Positions 25,467 through 33,618 of a stretch of 64,000 nucleotides of DNA are shown here, piece by piece. Each line of letters starts with the position of its first letter. Position 1 is the first letter of the stretch. This DNA comes from Levilactobacillus brevis (GTDB lineage: Bacteria > Bacillota > Bacilli > Lactobacillales > Lactobacillaceae). A program made the position numbers and the translations under genes. The stretch covers positions 2,356,001 through 2,420,000 of the forward strand of contig CP079699.1 in assembly GCA_021383565.1 (NCBI GenBank), given 5' to 3'. Below the pieces are notes generated by a model, which was given only the letters and a program-made list of their open reading frames with translations, was not told the origin of the DNA and made no database searches.

Positions 25467-26702
25467 TTAGTCGTTGGCCACTTGAATCTGGGGCTTCCGG
25501 ATTTCCGGAATCAGCCACCAGACCAGCGCCAGGTTGATGAGCATCAACAGCGCGGTGGAAATGAAGACGGCGTTGTAGTTGAAGACGCCGGCGATCCAAC
25601 CACCTAGCAGTGAGCCTAACATGTTGCCGATTGACTGGAAGGATTGGTTCCAGCTGAAGACGGTCGAGGTGAGCTCAACCGGTGAGTTCTTGGTCAGAAG
25701 CGTCTGAATTTCGGGGAAAAGGGCCCCATCGGAAATTCCGATCATGAACCGTAAAATCCCGAGCATCCACACGCTGGTGACAAAGCCTTGCGGTAGATAC
25801 ATGACGGTGGCAAAGATGTAGCCAAAGAGCAGAACCTTTCCCGAGCCGTGGTGGTCACCGTAACGCCCTAACCGCGGGGCAGCAATGATGTTGGACACTC
25901 CGGGTAGCGCGGCGATGATTCCGGCGACCACGGTAATCGGCCCGACGTTGTGCATGAGTTCCTTGACGTACAGACTGATGATGGGTGAGATGGAGATGTT
26001 CCCAAATTGGACAATCAACGTGGAGCATAGGAGAACCAGAATCAATTTAGGATTAGGAAAGGCAGCCAATGGGTTGTGACTGCGCTTGGCATTGGGTTGG
26101 TGCACCACCGGCTTGAACTGTTCTTCGACAAAGATCCAACTGAGGAAGAATGTCAGCAGTAGGAGCCCCGCCGTGATGAAGAAGGTAAAACGAATCGTGA
26201 AGAGCTGCGCCAGCACCCCACCGATAACCGGCCCTAGCAACATGCCGCTGGTCACACCGGTCATCAGGGTACTGAGCGACGCGCCGGAATGTTTCCGTGG
26301 CGTTTGCGAGGCGACCAGGGCCTGGGCGTTAGAGATGAAGCCCGCGAAGACCCCTTGCAGGGCCCGCAACGCAACTAACTGCCAGACGCTGGTGGCAAAG
26401 CCCATGAGGCCCATTGCCACGGCCATTCCGAGCGAAGACCGTAGCAACATGAGCTTACGGCCCTTACGATCGGCCACCATGCCCCAGAGAGGCGAGGCGA
26501 TGGCACTGACGAAGAAATCCGCTGCGTAGACGAGCCCACTATACATGGTGACCTGTGATTTGGTGTAGTCACCTAAACTACTAATATATAACGATAAAAA
26601 CGGCATGATTTCACTAAAGGCCATGCCGGCAACGAACGTACAGAACCAGAGAACACGGAGATTACGACGCCACGGTCCCCGTTCTCTTTCGGCTTCGTCC
26701 AA
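25467..26702 (-). CDS. MFS multidrug efflux protein (second of a tandem pair)
   Basis: This 411-residue MFS transporter has motif A GMVADRKGRKLMLLRS and motif C-like TGVTSGMLLGPVIGG, with 12 predicted helices. It is a close paralogue of the 24072 gene; blocks such as YVKELMHNVGPITVVAGI and RLGRYGDHHGSG are nearly identical. It starts at TTG with AAGGAG upstream. The two copies have diverged mainly in the loop after helix 6 and at the C-terminus (PEIRKPQIQVAND). They may differ in substrate range; no regulator is adjacent. Confidence 0.88.
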   Translation of the reverse strand: MDEAERERGPWRRNLRVLWFCTFVAGMAFSEIMPFLSLYISSLGDYTKSQVTMYSGLVYAADFFVSAIASPLWGMVADRKGRKLMLLRSSLGMAVAMGLMGFATSVWQLVALRALQGVFAGFISNAQALVASQTPRKHSGASLSTLMTGVTSGMLLGPVIGGVLAQLFTIRFTFFITAGLLLLTFFLSWIFVEEQFKPVVHQPNAKRSHNPLAAFPNPKLILVLLCSTLIVQFGNISISPIISLYVKELMHNVGPITVVAGIIAALPGVSNIIAAPRLGRYGDHHGSGKVLLFGYIFATVMYLPQGFVTSVWMLGILRFMIGISDGALFPEIQTLLTKNSPVELTSTVFSWNQSFQSIGNMLGSLLGGWIAGVFNYNAVFISTALLMLINLALVWWLIPEIRKPQIQVAND

Positions 26703-26795
26703 AACGAGTCAACTCCTTAGGGTCTAGATTGATTGGTGAGATTACCCCGGGTAACGCAAACCAATCGACATTAAATTCTTGACAACAACCCCACT

Positions 26796-26824
26796 AAGAT
26801 ACCCTCATAACGGCGAAAGGTCAA
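26796..26824 (-). promoter_or_regulatory. Promoter of the second tandem MFS gene
   Basis: On the minus strand TTGACC and TATCTT are 17 bases apart, with a TTTCGCCG spacer start. The roughly 90-base leader can fold with arms GATTGGT and ACCAATC around a TTACCC/GGGTAA core. Confidence 0.7.
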
Positions 26825-26936
26825 CATAGACGACTTATTTGTATGCGCTCGCAATGGTTTAACGCCGTCTTTTACCGCGCGTCAAAAATATTTCTCGTGG
26901 ATCGTCAAGCCTCGGCGGGGGGAACCGGGGGGCGTT

Positions 26937-26991
26937 GTATCACCGGAAAAAGTCCGGAGATACGAAAGGCTCGAGCGCTGGTCTCGAGCCT
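26937..26991 (-). terminator. Two consecutive hairpins after the DyP gene
   Basis: AGGCTCGAG and CTCGAGCCT (26967-26991) form a perfect 9-bp stem followed on the minus strand by TTTCG. Next to it GTATC-A-CCGGA and TCCGG-A-GATAC (26937-26963) form another hairpin. Together they probably terminate the DyP transcript. The rest of the gap to 26824 shows no gene. Confidence 0.6.
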
Positions 26992-26998
26992 CAGTCTT

Positions 26999-27955
26999 CT
27001 ATTCTACAGGGAAAAGTTCGCCTTCCGCGATGCGTTCTAGCATCAAGCGAGAGGGGATGAAAAAGACGTTACCGGTGATTGGCGTGCTGAAGTCGAGAAG
27101 ACGATCACTCTTCGTGAACATATTCTCCAGCATTCGCTGGGTTACGGTGAAGTGGCGGGCATAGCCAATGAAGTAGGTGCCTGCGATGCCTTCGCCCGGA
27201 TTGCCGTAGGGTACGTTCATGCGCACAATCTTATGTTCGATGCCATTGTCGTTGTCCTGGGAGGCTAGGTTGTGGGCGTTGGGAAGTTTCTCCTCATCGT
27301 CGAGCTCGCGGTCGGTGAATTTATGCCGGCCAATCGCTTGTTCCTGACCCTCGGTCTTCAGCGCGTTCCAAGCGTCCATGTTGTGTGTGTATTTCTGCGC
27401 AAAGGCGTACGAGCCATTCACGAACTCGGGGTCTTCGTCGCCAATCAAGGCGTATTGCGTGGCATCGTGGCCGTCGGGATTCTCGGTGCCGTCGACAAAG
27501 CCGATGATGGCACGGCCTTCGAAGTAGCGGAAGCCCTGCGTTTCATCGACCACCGTGGTCCAGTCACGGAGAAATTCGCGTGCCTGGTCCATGACCTCGT
27601 AGACCACGGCCCGCTCCTTGGCGCGCACGTGCATGAACAGGTCGCCGGGCGTGGCCGGTGCGGTATAGCGCGGTCCCTTGATGGGCGTGAAGTCCACGAG
27701 TTCCTTGGGTTGACTGGCGGTCGGAAATAGTAAGCGCCAGGCCGTGGCCCCAAAGCCAAAGGCCACCTTGAGATTAGCGTCGGGGTAGCGAATGACCATG
27801 CTTCGTTCGATGGCGGCCAAGCGGTCTGCGAATTCAGCTAAGGCGCGGCGGTCTTTGGCGATGTCGGTACGATCAATCAGGTAAGTTGTGAATTGAATAT
27901 TATCACCGGCATCGCGGTAAACATCTTGAGCAGCATCAGGATTCATCATCGTCAT
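26999..27955 (-). CDS. Dyp-type heme peroxidase
   Basis: This 318-residue enzyme has the DyP signature GFVDGTENP with the distal catalytic Asp, and the proximal-His region KYTHNMDAWNAL followed by EQAIGRHKFTD. The C-terminal YFIGYARHFTVTQRML is also typical. It oxidises substrates with H2O2 using heme. Length fits class B-like enzymes. No Tat or Sec signal is present and no encapsulin gene is adjacent, so it is probably cytoplasmic. The ATG at 27955 is chosen for GAGGAGG 8 bases upstream. In a lactobacillus that makes H2O2 through pyruvate oxidase, a peroxide-consuming role is reasonable if heme is acquired. Confidence 0.92.
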   Translation of the reverse strand: MTMMNPDAAQDVYRDAGDNIQFTTYLIDRTDIAKDRRALAEFADRLAAIERSMVIRYPDANLKVAFGFGATAWRLLFPTASQPKELVDFTPIKGPRYTAPATPGDLFMHVRAKERAVVYEVMDQAREFLRDWTTVVDETQGFRYFEGRAIIGFVDGTENPDGHDATQYALIGDEDPEFVNGSYAFAQKYTHNMDAWNALKTEGQEQAIGRHKFTDRELDDEEKLPNAHNLASQDNDNGIEHKIVRMNVPYGNPGEGIAGTYFIGYARHFTVTQRMLENMFTKSDRLLDFSTPITGNVFFIPSRLMLERIAEGELFPVE

Positions 27956-28103
27956 GGTAGGTTCCTCCTCATGAATTAGTGGGGACATCATTAAATCTAG
28001 TATAGCAAGCGGATCGCAAAATTTTAGCGGTGGTGCTTGTGAATGCTAAAAAAGTTATTTGGCTTACAAAACAAGACGGGAAGGGGGTGTGTTCTAGGGA
28101 TGA

Positions 28104-28137
28104 GACAAGCGCTTGGACAGGGGTCCAAGCGCTTGTC
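28104..28137. repeat. Perfect 15-bp inverted repeat
   Basis: The arms GACAAGCGCTTGGAC and GTCCAAGCGCTTGTC enclose AGGG. Each arm also contains the palindrome CAAGCGCTTG. It lies between the patB-like gene end and the DyP gene start with no T-run on either side, so it is either a terminator lacking a U-tract or a protein-binding site. Confidence 0.7.
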
Positions 28138-28181
28138 GATTCAAATGCTAGTTCGTGGAATCATCGTTCCGCGCTTAGCAA

Positions 28182-29348
28182 TTAAGCTTTTTGAAAATCC
28201 TTCACGCCGGTAACCAGACGCTCCAAGCCGTCTTGAAGGCGTTCGGCGGGGCAGGCCACGTTGATTCGAACGAAGTCGTGACCATCGCCGCCGTAAACGG
28301 AACCGGCCGTGATGAAGAGTCCAGTCATTTGCCGGATAAAATCGCACAGTGCCGTCGTATCGGTGGTTACGGCCGTGCAGTCAATCCACACGAGGTAGGT
28401 GGCGTGACCAGTAATGACGTGGAGTTGCGGGAGCTTCTTCTCAATTAACGTCGTCAGTGCCTGCTTGTTCGCGGTAATCTGGGCGTTTAACTCGTGAACC
28501 CACTCTGCGCCGGTCGTATAGGCGGCGATACTGCCGTCGATGGCGAAGGCGTTGGGTTCAGCTAACTCATCGGTGTTGATACCGCGGTCGACGATATTAC
28601 GGAGATTCTCGTTTGGCACGATCAGTGTGGCCGCGTGGAGAGCCGCCACGTTAAAGGTCTTGCTGGGGGACACCGCCGTAATACTATTGTTAGCGCAAAT
28701 ATCGCCCGCCGAAGCGAATGGCGTGTAGCCGTAGCCCGTTTCGGTGATGTCGCCGTGAATCTCATCAGCAAAGACGACCACGTGATTATCGGCCGCCAGC
28801 TCGCCGATGTGGCGCAATTCTTCAGCCGTCCAGATCTTGCCGACGGGGTTGTGAGGGTTACAGAGAATCATCATGGTCGTCAGCGGGTCCGCCATCTTGG
28901 CGCTCAGATCGTCCCAATCAATGGTGTATTGACCATCGTGGTACTGCAGATCGCTAGAGAGGACGTGCCGCCCGTTGTTAACGATCGAGTTGTAGAAGAT
29001 GTTGTAGACCGGGGCCTGAACCAAGACGTTATCGCCGATATGACTAACCCGGCGAACGGCCGAGGAAATGGCGGGAACCACGCCGGTCACGAAGCGCATC
29101 CAATCGGTGTTGGGCGCCCAGTCGTGTTCCGTGGCATACCAGTGTTGGACGGCCTCAAAGTAGGTCTGCGGCACTTCTTCATAACCGAAGATCCCCGTGT
29201 CGGCCTTGCGTTTGATCGCGTCGACAATCCCTGGTGCGGTGCGGAAGTCCATGTCCGCCACCCACATTGGCAATTCGTTGGCCGCGACGTCCCATTTTAC
29301 GGAATTAGTATGCCGCCGATTAATCATTTCTGAAAAGTTATAACCCAT
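28182..29348 (-). CDS. patB: PatB/MalY-type PLP-dependent C-S lyase
   Basis: This 388-residue fold-type I PLP enzyme has the Schiff-base lysine in SPSKTFNVAALHAA near residue 230, the MalY/PatB N-terminal block LPMWVADMDF, and CNPHNPVGKIW. The family acts as cystathionine beta-lyase or aminotransferase, making homocysteine, pyruvate and ammonia from cystathionine. Its ATG overlaps the TAA of the DUF3737 gene in the string TAATG, so it is translationally coupled to it. Its role in methionine metabolism or sulfur flavour formation is inferred from family. Confidence 0.9.
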   Translation of the reverse strand: MGYNFSEMINRRHTNSVKWDVAANELPMWVADMDFRTAPGIVDAIKRKADTGIFGYEEVPQTYFEAVQHWYATEHDWAPNTDWMRFVTGVVPAISSAVRRVSHIGDNVLVQAPVYNIFYNSIVNNGRHVLSSDLQYHDGQYTIDWDDLSAKMADPLTTMMILCNPHNPVGKIWTAEELRHIGELAADNHVVVFADEIHGDITETGYGYTPFASAGDICANNSITAVSPSKTFNVAALHAATLIVPNENLRNIVDRGINTDELAEPNAFAIDGSIAAYTTGAEWVHELNAQITANKQALTTLIEKKLPQLHVITGHATYLVWIDCTAVTTDTTALCDFIRQMTGLFITAGSVYGGDGHDFVRINVACPAERLQDGLERLVTGVKDFQKA

Positions 29349-30202
29349 TATGCGGAAGCCTCCTGAGTAGTCGTGATGATCGTCTGGTGTGCATCAATAG
29401 CGGGATCGTCAAAGATAACCTTGCCGATCGCCGGTGCTGTAATTCTACCATTAATTGGGTTCTTCACGCTATCAATGGCCGTGTTGATGGTGGCGTCGAT
29501 ATCGGAACAATACTCGAAAGACAGGTCGGTATTGATTAGAGAACAGTTCTTCATGGTCAAGTGGTCGACGTAACAGAGTCCCTGATCGCTTTCCAACCAA
29601 CAGTTGACGAAGGTGATGTTCTTGGTGTTCCAAGACAGGTATTCGCCGATGATGGTGGAGTCGTAGATCGTTACGTTGTCGCAATTCCAAAAGGCATCGT
29701 GGGTGATAAACGTGGAATTGTGGACTTCCACGTTTTTACTGCCATCGAAGGCGTAGTTGCCGTTGACCTTCAGGTTGTTGGCGACCACGTTTTCACTGTT
29801 CATCCCGAAGTAATCGCCGGTGGCCGTCACGTTGTCTAGCGTGATATCTTTGCACCACCACAGCGTTTCCCCCGCGTTAGCGAAGGTGACATCGTCCAAG
29901 TGAATATCTTGGGCGTGACGGAACGTCTTGGTGGCTCGGACCATGCTGTGGGTCATGGTCAGGTCGCGGGTGTACCAGATGCCGGCATGGGCGTCGGGTT
30001 GCCAGGTAGTGTGATCGACCGTGGCGTGGTTGGTGTACCACAGTGGGTATTTCCACTTGAAGATGGTGTGATCGATGGCGACGTTGCGACTGTGTTTTAA
30101 CGGAGATTCTCCGTCGACGAACGTACTATTTGTAATGTGGAGGTCGTGGCCTTGAAACAGGGCCCGTTCTCCGGTTAAGGTTTGTTGGTTAATTTCTTTC
30201 AA
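29348..30202 (-). CDS. DUF3737 right-handed beta-helix protein
   Basis: This 284-residue protein belongs to DUF3737. It is built of many roughly 20-residue rungs (for example DITLDNVTATGDYFGMNSEN, NVEVHNSTFITHDAFWNCDN), which would form a right-handed beta-helix resembling pectate-lyase folds, but with no known catalytic residues. It has no signal peptide. It starts at TTG with AAAGGAG 8 bases upstream. It precedes and overlaps the PatB-like gene by one base in TAATG. Function is unknown; coupling to a C-S lyase is the only clue. Confidence 0.85.
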   Translation of the reverse strand: MKEINQQTLTGERALFQGHDLHITNSTFVDGESPLKHSRNVAIDHTIFKWKYPLWYTNHATVDHTTWQPDAHAGIWYTRDLTMTHSMVRATKTFRHAQDIHLDDVTFANAGETLWWCKDITLDNVTATGDYFGMNSENVVANNLKVNGNYAFDGSKNVEVHNSTFITHDAFWNCDNVTIYDSTIIGEYLSWNTKNITFVNCWLESDQGLCYVDHLTMKNCSLINTDLSFEYCSDIDATINTAIDSVKNPINGRITAPAIGKVIFDDPAIDAHQTIITTTQEASA

Positions 30203-30312
30203 GTTTTCGACTCCTTTGTTGCGCTTAGGTCAATGAAATAGGGCTAAATTTGCCTATGTTTCCATTCTAGTACCTTAGAGCTACTCGAAGGCAAGTCATT
30301 TGGTGGAAAATC

Positions 30313-32382
30313 TCAAATTCGCCGGCGATACCAGTAGAAACGGTCAATCAAGACGAGCCCCCCCAGCCAGATAGCACCGATGAGCAACCAGAACTTGTTG
30401 GGTGTTAGCGTCGGCCCGTAGCTGTGTTGGTCGACGAAGAACCGCAGATACTGGTGGGGATGCGTGGTCAGAGACTGTGGGAGTAAGGCATAATTGGCCG
30501 GTGCAGTCACCAATTTCTGTGGCTGTTGACTGGTAGCGGTGATGGTTAGGCGATAGTGGCCTGCCGGGAATAGGGGCAGTTGCTGATCCAAGGGAAGCCA
30601 CTCACCGCGTGCTTGCCAGACACGCTTTCCCTGGTTATCCGTCAGAGTGAGTTGGCCCGTGAAGGCCTCACCGTTGTTAATCAACAGGTGGTCGAACGGT
30701 AACTTGGCGGTAAATGGTTGGGTGAGTGACTGGCGATTGGTTAACTTGAGTCGGTGATTTTGGTAGTAACGGCCTTCGTTTTGACTGATCACGCTGATCG
30801 GATGGTTCCGCGGCTGAGTCATTAACCCGTAGTTTTGCCAGGCGCCAAGGCTGAGCGCCAAGGTGAAGGCGACCGCAAGTCCAAGCGGCAACCAACGCGT
30901 GCGTTGCGACCACTGTAACAGGTTGAGTGGTTGGCGATAACCCGCGGCGGTGCCGGCAATCAGCAGAGGTAGCAGTGGTAAGGCGTAGCGCTCTTCTGTT
31001 TCCCAGAAGATGACGTGAAAACAGATCAAGCCAATGATAAAGACGCCCCCGAGGAGGTAGCCGGTGCTAAGCTTGCGCCGACGAATCTGTTGTAGCCCCC
31101 AACCGCAATTCACGACTAATAAGGCAAGGTAGCTGATCTGACACCAGTTGGCCAACAGCCAATCGGTGGTGTTACGGTGCTGCCGATACCAGGTTGGCGC
31201 GCGGTCAAAGGCTGGCGAAATCTGAAAGCTGTCAAAGGTTCCCGTAGCGAGAAAGAGGCGAGCCTTGCGATAGAGGTGGTGAATAACCCCCACGGGTCCC
31301 ATTTGCTGTAGGTAGCGCTGGAAATTAGCCTTAGCTCGGCGTTCCTTGGCCGCGGCCGTGGGTTGCTTGATAATCTGCGTGGCGTCGGTGCGATTGTACT
31401 CGCCATAGTTCTCCGGATTCCAACTCATGGCAATCCAACTGATGGCAGGTAATGACCGATCGGATTGTGCTTGGTAACCGGCTACCCGTTCGCCGGCCCG
31501 AGTGGCCAGGACACCTCCTAGTAGGAGCGCGAGGATGGCCAACGTCACGCCACTACGCGTGATGAACGGATGCGTGGCGGCGTTGGGTAATAGCCATAAG
31601 ATGAGGAGCACGGCGATAATTAGGACAATAAAGTTGGCCTTTAATAGGTAAGCGAAGGTTAAGACGAGACCGAGGCCTATAGCGCGGGGCACACGTCGCT
31701 GCCAACTGGTTGCGCGAAGCAGGCTACCGAGAAAGACCACCGCGAGTAGGCAGGCCGGGAGCACGTAGATGTCGGTGTAGGTGTTGAGCGCATAGGCGTA
31801 TAGTGGGACCGTCCCGATAATCAGGGTCAAGAAGAGATGACCGCGGGCGGGGTTGCGTCGGCGAATGGTCCACCAAGCCGCCACTAAACCGACATCTAGC
31901 CAGACAAATTGAACGAGATTTAGCCAGACTCCCGTATGCGGCCCCATGAGTTGTTGGCCGATCTTCAGTAAGCCACTCAACAGCAGGGTGAAGCTGACGT
32001 TGTTAGGGTAGGTGTAGAAGTAGGCGGCCCAGTGGTGGCTACCACGAAGCAGATTAAGGGCCTGTTGGTGAACAAAGTACAGGTCGGCTCGCGGTGCGGC
32101 CACCCAGTGCAGGGCCACGTAGAGTTGGATGAGGAGTAGAAGTCCCCATAGGCCGCCGGTTAAAAGGCGGTGTTGCATGGTCGATAACCGGTGGAACCAG
32201 CGAAAGGCAAGGCCAATGCCGCCTAGATACACGCCAGCCCCTAAAATAATGACCAGTGGCGATAGCCAATCATGGTCGACACGAAAGGTAATCGGCGCCA
32301 GGCCGGCCAGCAGACCAGCTACAAGAAACGTTAAGCTAATAAGGCCACAGAGACCAATGGCCAACCGCTTTCGAATCGACAT
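30313..32382 (-). CDS. GT-C-type membrane glycosyltransferase
   Basis: This 689-residue protein has about 12 membrane helices. An early outside loop (VAAPRADLYFVHQQALNLLRG) has an acidic residue in the usual GT-C position, and there is a large extracytoplasmic C-terminal domain (about residues 530-660) before a final helix. The layout resembles GT-C enzymes that use polyprenyl-phosphate sugars, such as YfhO or ArnT-like proteins. It lies 11 bases after a GT2 polyprenyl-phosphate glycosyltransferase, and the two probably work in sequence to glycosylate an envelope polymer such as teichoic acid. No GtrA-like flippase is adjacent. Confidence 0.78.
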   Translation of the reverse strand: MSIRKRLAIGLCGLISLTFLVAGLLAGLAPITFRVDHDWLSPLVIILGAGVYLGGIGLAFRWFHRLSTMQHRLLTGGLWGLLLLIQLYVALHWVAAPRADLYFVHQQALNLLRGSHHWAAYFYTYPNNVSFTLLLSGLLKIGQQLMGPHTGVWLNLVQFVWLDVGLVAAWWTIRRRNPARGHLFLTLIIGTVPLYAYALNTYTDIYVLPACLLAVVFLGSLLRATSWQRRVPRAIGLGLVLTFAYLLKANFIVLIIAVLLILWLLPNAATHPFITRSGVTLAILALLLGGVLATRAGERVAGYQAQSDRSLPAISWIAMSWNPENYGEYNRTDATQIIKQPTAAAKERRAKANFQRYLQQMGPVGVIHHLYRKARLFLATGTFDSFQISPAFDRAPTWYRQHRNTTDWLLANWCQISYLALLVVNCGWGLQQIRRRKLSTGYLLGGVFIIGLICFHVIFWETEERYALPLLPLLIAGTAAGYRQPLNLLQWSQRTRWLPLGLAVAFTLALSLGAWQNYGLMTQPRNHPISVISQNEGRYYQNHRLKLTNRQSLTQPFTAKLPFDHLLINNGEAFTGQLTLTDNQGKRVWQARGEWLPLDQQLPLFPAGHYRLTITATSQQPQKLVTAPANYALLPQSLTTHPHQYLRFFVDQHSYGPTLTPNKFWLLIGAIWLGGLVLIDRFYWYRRRI

Positions 32383-32393
32383 GAGTTGCCTCC

Positions 32394-33419
32394 TTACTTA
32401 ATAGAGTGATGATCGAGATGAAATTCAGTGACCGGCGACTTCGTATCCGTAAAGGCTGGCGTGAAGGTATCGGTCTGAATGATGAAGCGTGGGCGATGCT
32501 TGGCCTCCGTGAAGGCGCGGCCCACATATTCGCCAATGGTGCTGATGGCCACAAGTTGAAAGCCCCCCAAAAACCAGAGTGACAGCATGATGGAACTCCA
32601 TCCGGTGACGACCACGCCGCGGAAGTGCTGAATTAGAATCCAGAGTAACATGGCTAGCGCCCCGCCACAGATGACGATACCGGCGTAGAGTACGGCACGG
32701 ATCGGTGCGATTGAAAAGGAAAACAGGCCATCAAGAGCGAAGCGAATCATTTTACGCAGAGGATATTTCGACGTGCCAGCCTTACGCGGCGCACGCTTAT
32801 AGTACAGGCGCGTGCTGGGAAACCCCAATTGCGGGATGATCCCACGAATGAAAGGCCGGGACTCCCGGAATTGCATGAGCGCAGCGACTGCCCGGCGGCT
32901 CATCAGGCGAAAGTCAGAGTGGTTCGGGACGAGGTCGACGCCCATCTTCTTCATAAACCAGTAAAAACCTTCGGCGGTCGACCGCTTGAACCATGTATCG
33001 GTGGAGCGATCATTGCGGACGCCATAGACGATGTCGAATCCGGCCTGAGCCTGGTCGACCATCTTAAAGATTAACTGCGGATCGTCCTGAAGGTCGGCGT
33101 CAATGGTAATAATCAGATCGGCGTAGCGATGGGCGACCTGCATGCCAGCCATTAAAGCGGCTTCCTGACCGTAGTTTCGGCTGAATTTTAAGCCGGTGAA
33201 AAGTGAATCCTCGTGACGGAGCTGGGTGATCAGCCCCCAAGTCCGATCTTGGCTACCGTCATCGACGAATAGAATCTTACTATCTGCGGTAATCTGATGT
33301 TGCGTCATCAGGCGCGCCATAATCTTATGCAGGACGCGGGCGCTGGTTGGCAACATCGGTTCTTCGTTGTAACACGGCACCACCAGCGTCAGGCGTGGCG
33401 TGGATACTTTCTTCATCAT
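32394..33419 (-). CDS. GT2 polyprenyl-phosphate glycosyltransferase (GtrB/CsbB-like)
   Basis: This 341-residue enzyme has a GT-A catalytic domain (LVVPCYNEE, LFVDDGSQDRTW, IITIDADLQDDP with the DxD-type metal site) and two C-terminal membrane helices (AVLYAGIVICGGALAMLLWI; SIMLSLWFLGGFQLVAIST), typical of GtrB, CsbB and DPM1-type proteins. It is expected to charge undecaprenyl phosphate with a sugar on the inner face. I start at the ATG at 33419 with GGGG upstream. The GT-C partner follows after 11 bases. Confidence 0.9.
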   Translation of the reverse strand: MMKKVSTPRLTLVVPCYNEEPMLPTSARVLHKIMARLMTQHQITADSKILFVDDGSQDRTWGLITQLRHEDSLFTGLKFSRNYGQEAALMAGMQVAHRYADLIITIDADLQDDPQLIFKMVDQAQAGFDIVYGVRNDRSTDTWFKRSTAEGFYWFMKKMGVDLVPNHSDFRLMSRRAVAALMQFRESRPFIRGIIPQLGFPSTRLYYKRAPRKAGTSKYPLRKMIRFALDGLFSFSIAPIRAVLYAGIVICGGALAMLLWILIQHFRGVVVTGWSSIMLSLWFLGGFQLVAISTIGEYVGRAFTEAKHRPRFIIQTDTFTPAFTDTKSPVTEFHLDHHSIK

Positions 33420-33568
33420 TATCAATTCCCCCCAAAGAATGCTCAATGCTTCGTCTTAGATTATAAACCGTGAGTGGGGGAAGCAAGAAATTTGGCCCTC
33501 AACTTAAGCCACTTTTAAGTAACTTATCGCAGAGCTTAAGCAATTGACCAATTTAACTTAAAGTGGTC

Positions 33569-33608
33569 AAAAAAATTGGCTTAGGCCATGTTCTAAAACC
33601 TAAACCAA
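33569..33608 (-). terminator. Intrinsic terminator of purH
   Basis: On the minus strand TTGGTTTAGG and CCTAAGCCAA (one U-G pair) are followed by TTTTTTT. Confidence 0.85.
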
Positions 33609-33618
33609 TTACTGCTTA

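Noticed and set aside
26086-26529. Long plus-strand frame opposite the second tandem MFS gene
   Set aside because: It is a shadow of a highly expressed-looking MFS frame, is Arg/Ser-rich and has no ribosome site.
28635-29333. Plus-strand 232-codon frame opposite the PatB-like gene
   Set aside because: The opposite strand encodes a complete PLP enzyme with intact motifs; this frame is Val/Arg/His-rich noise.
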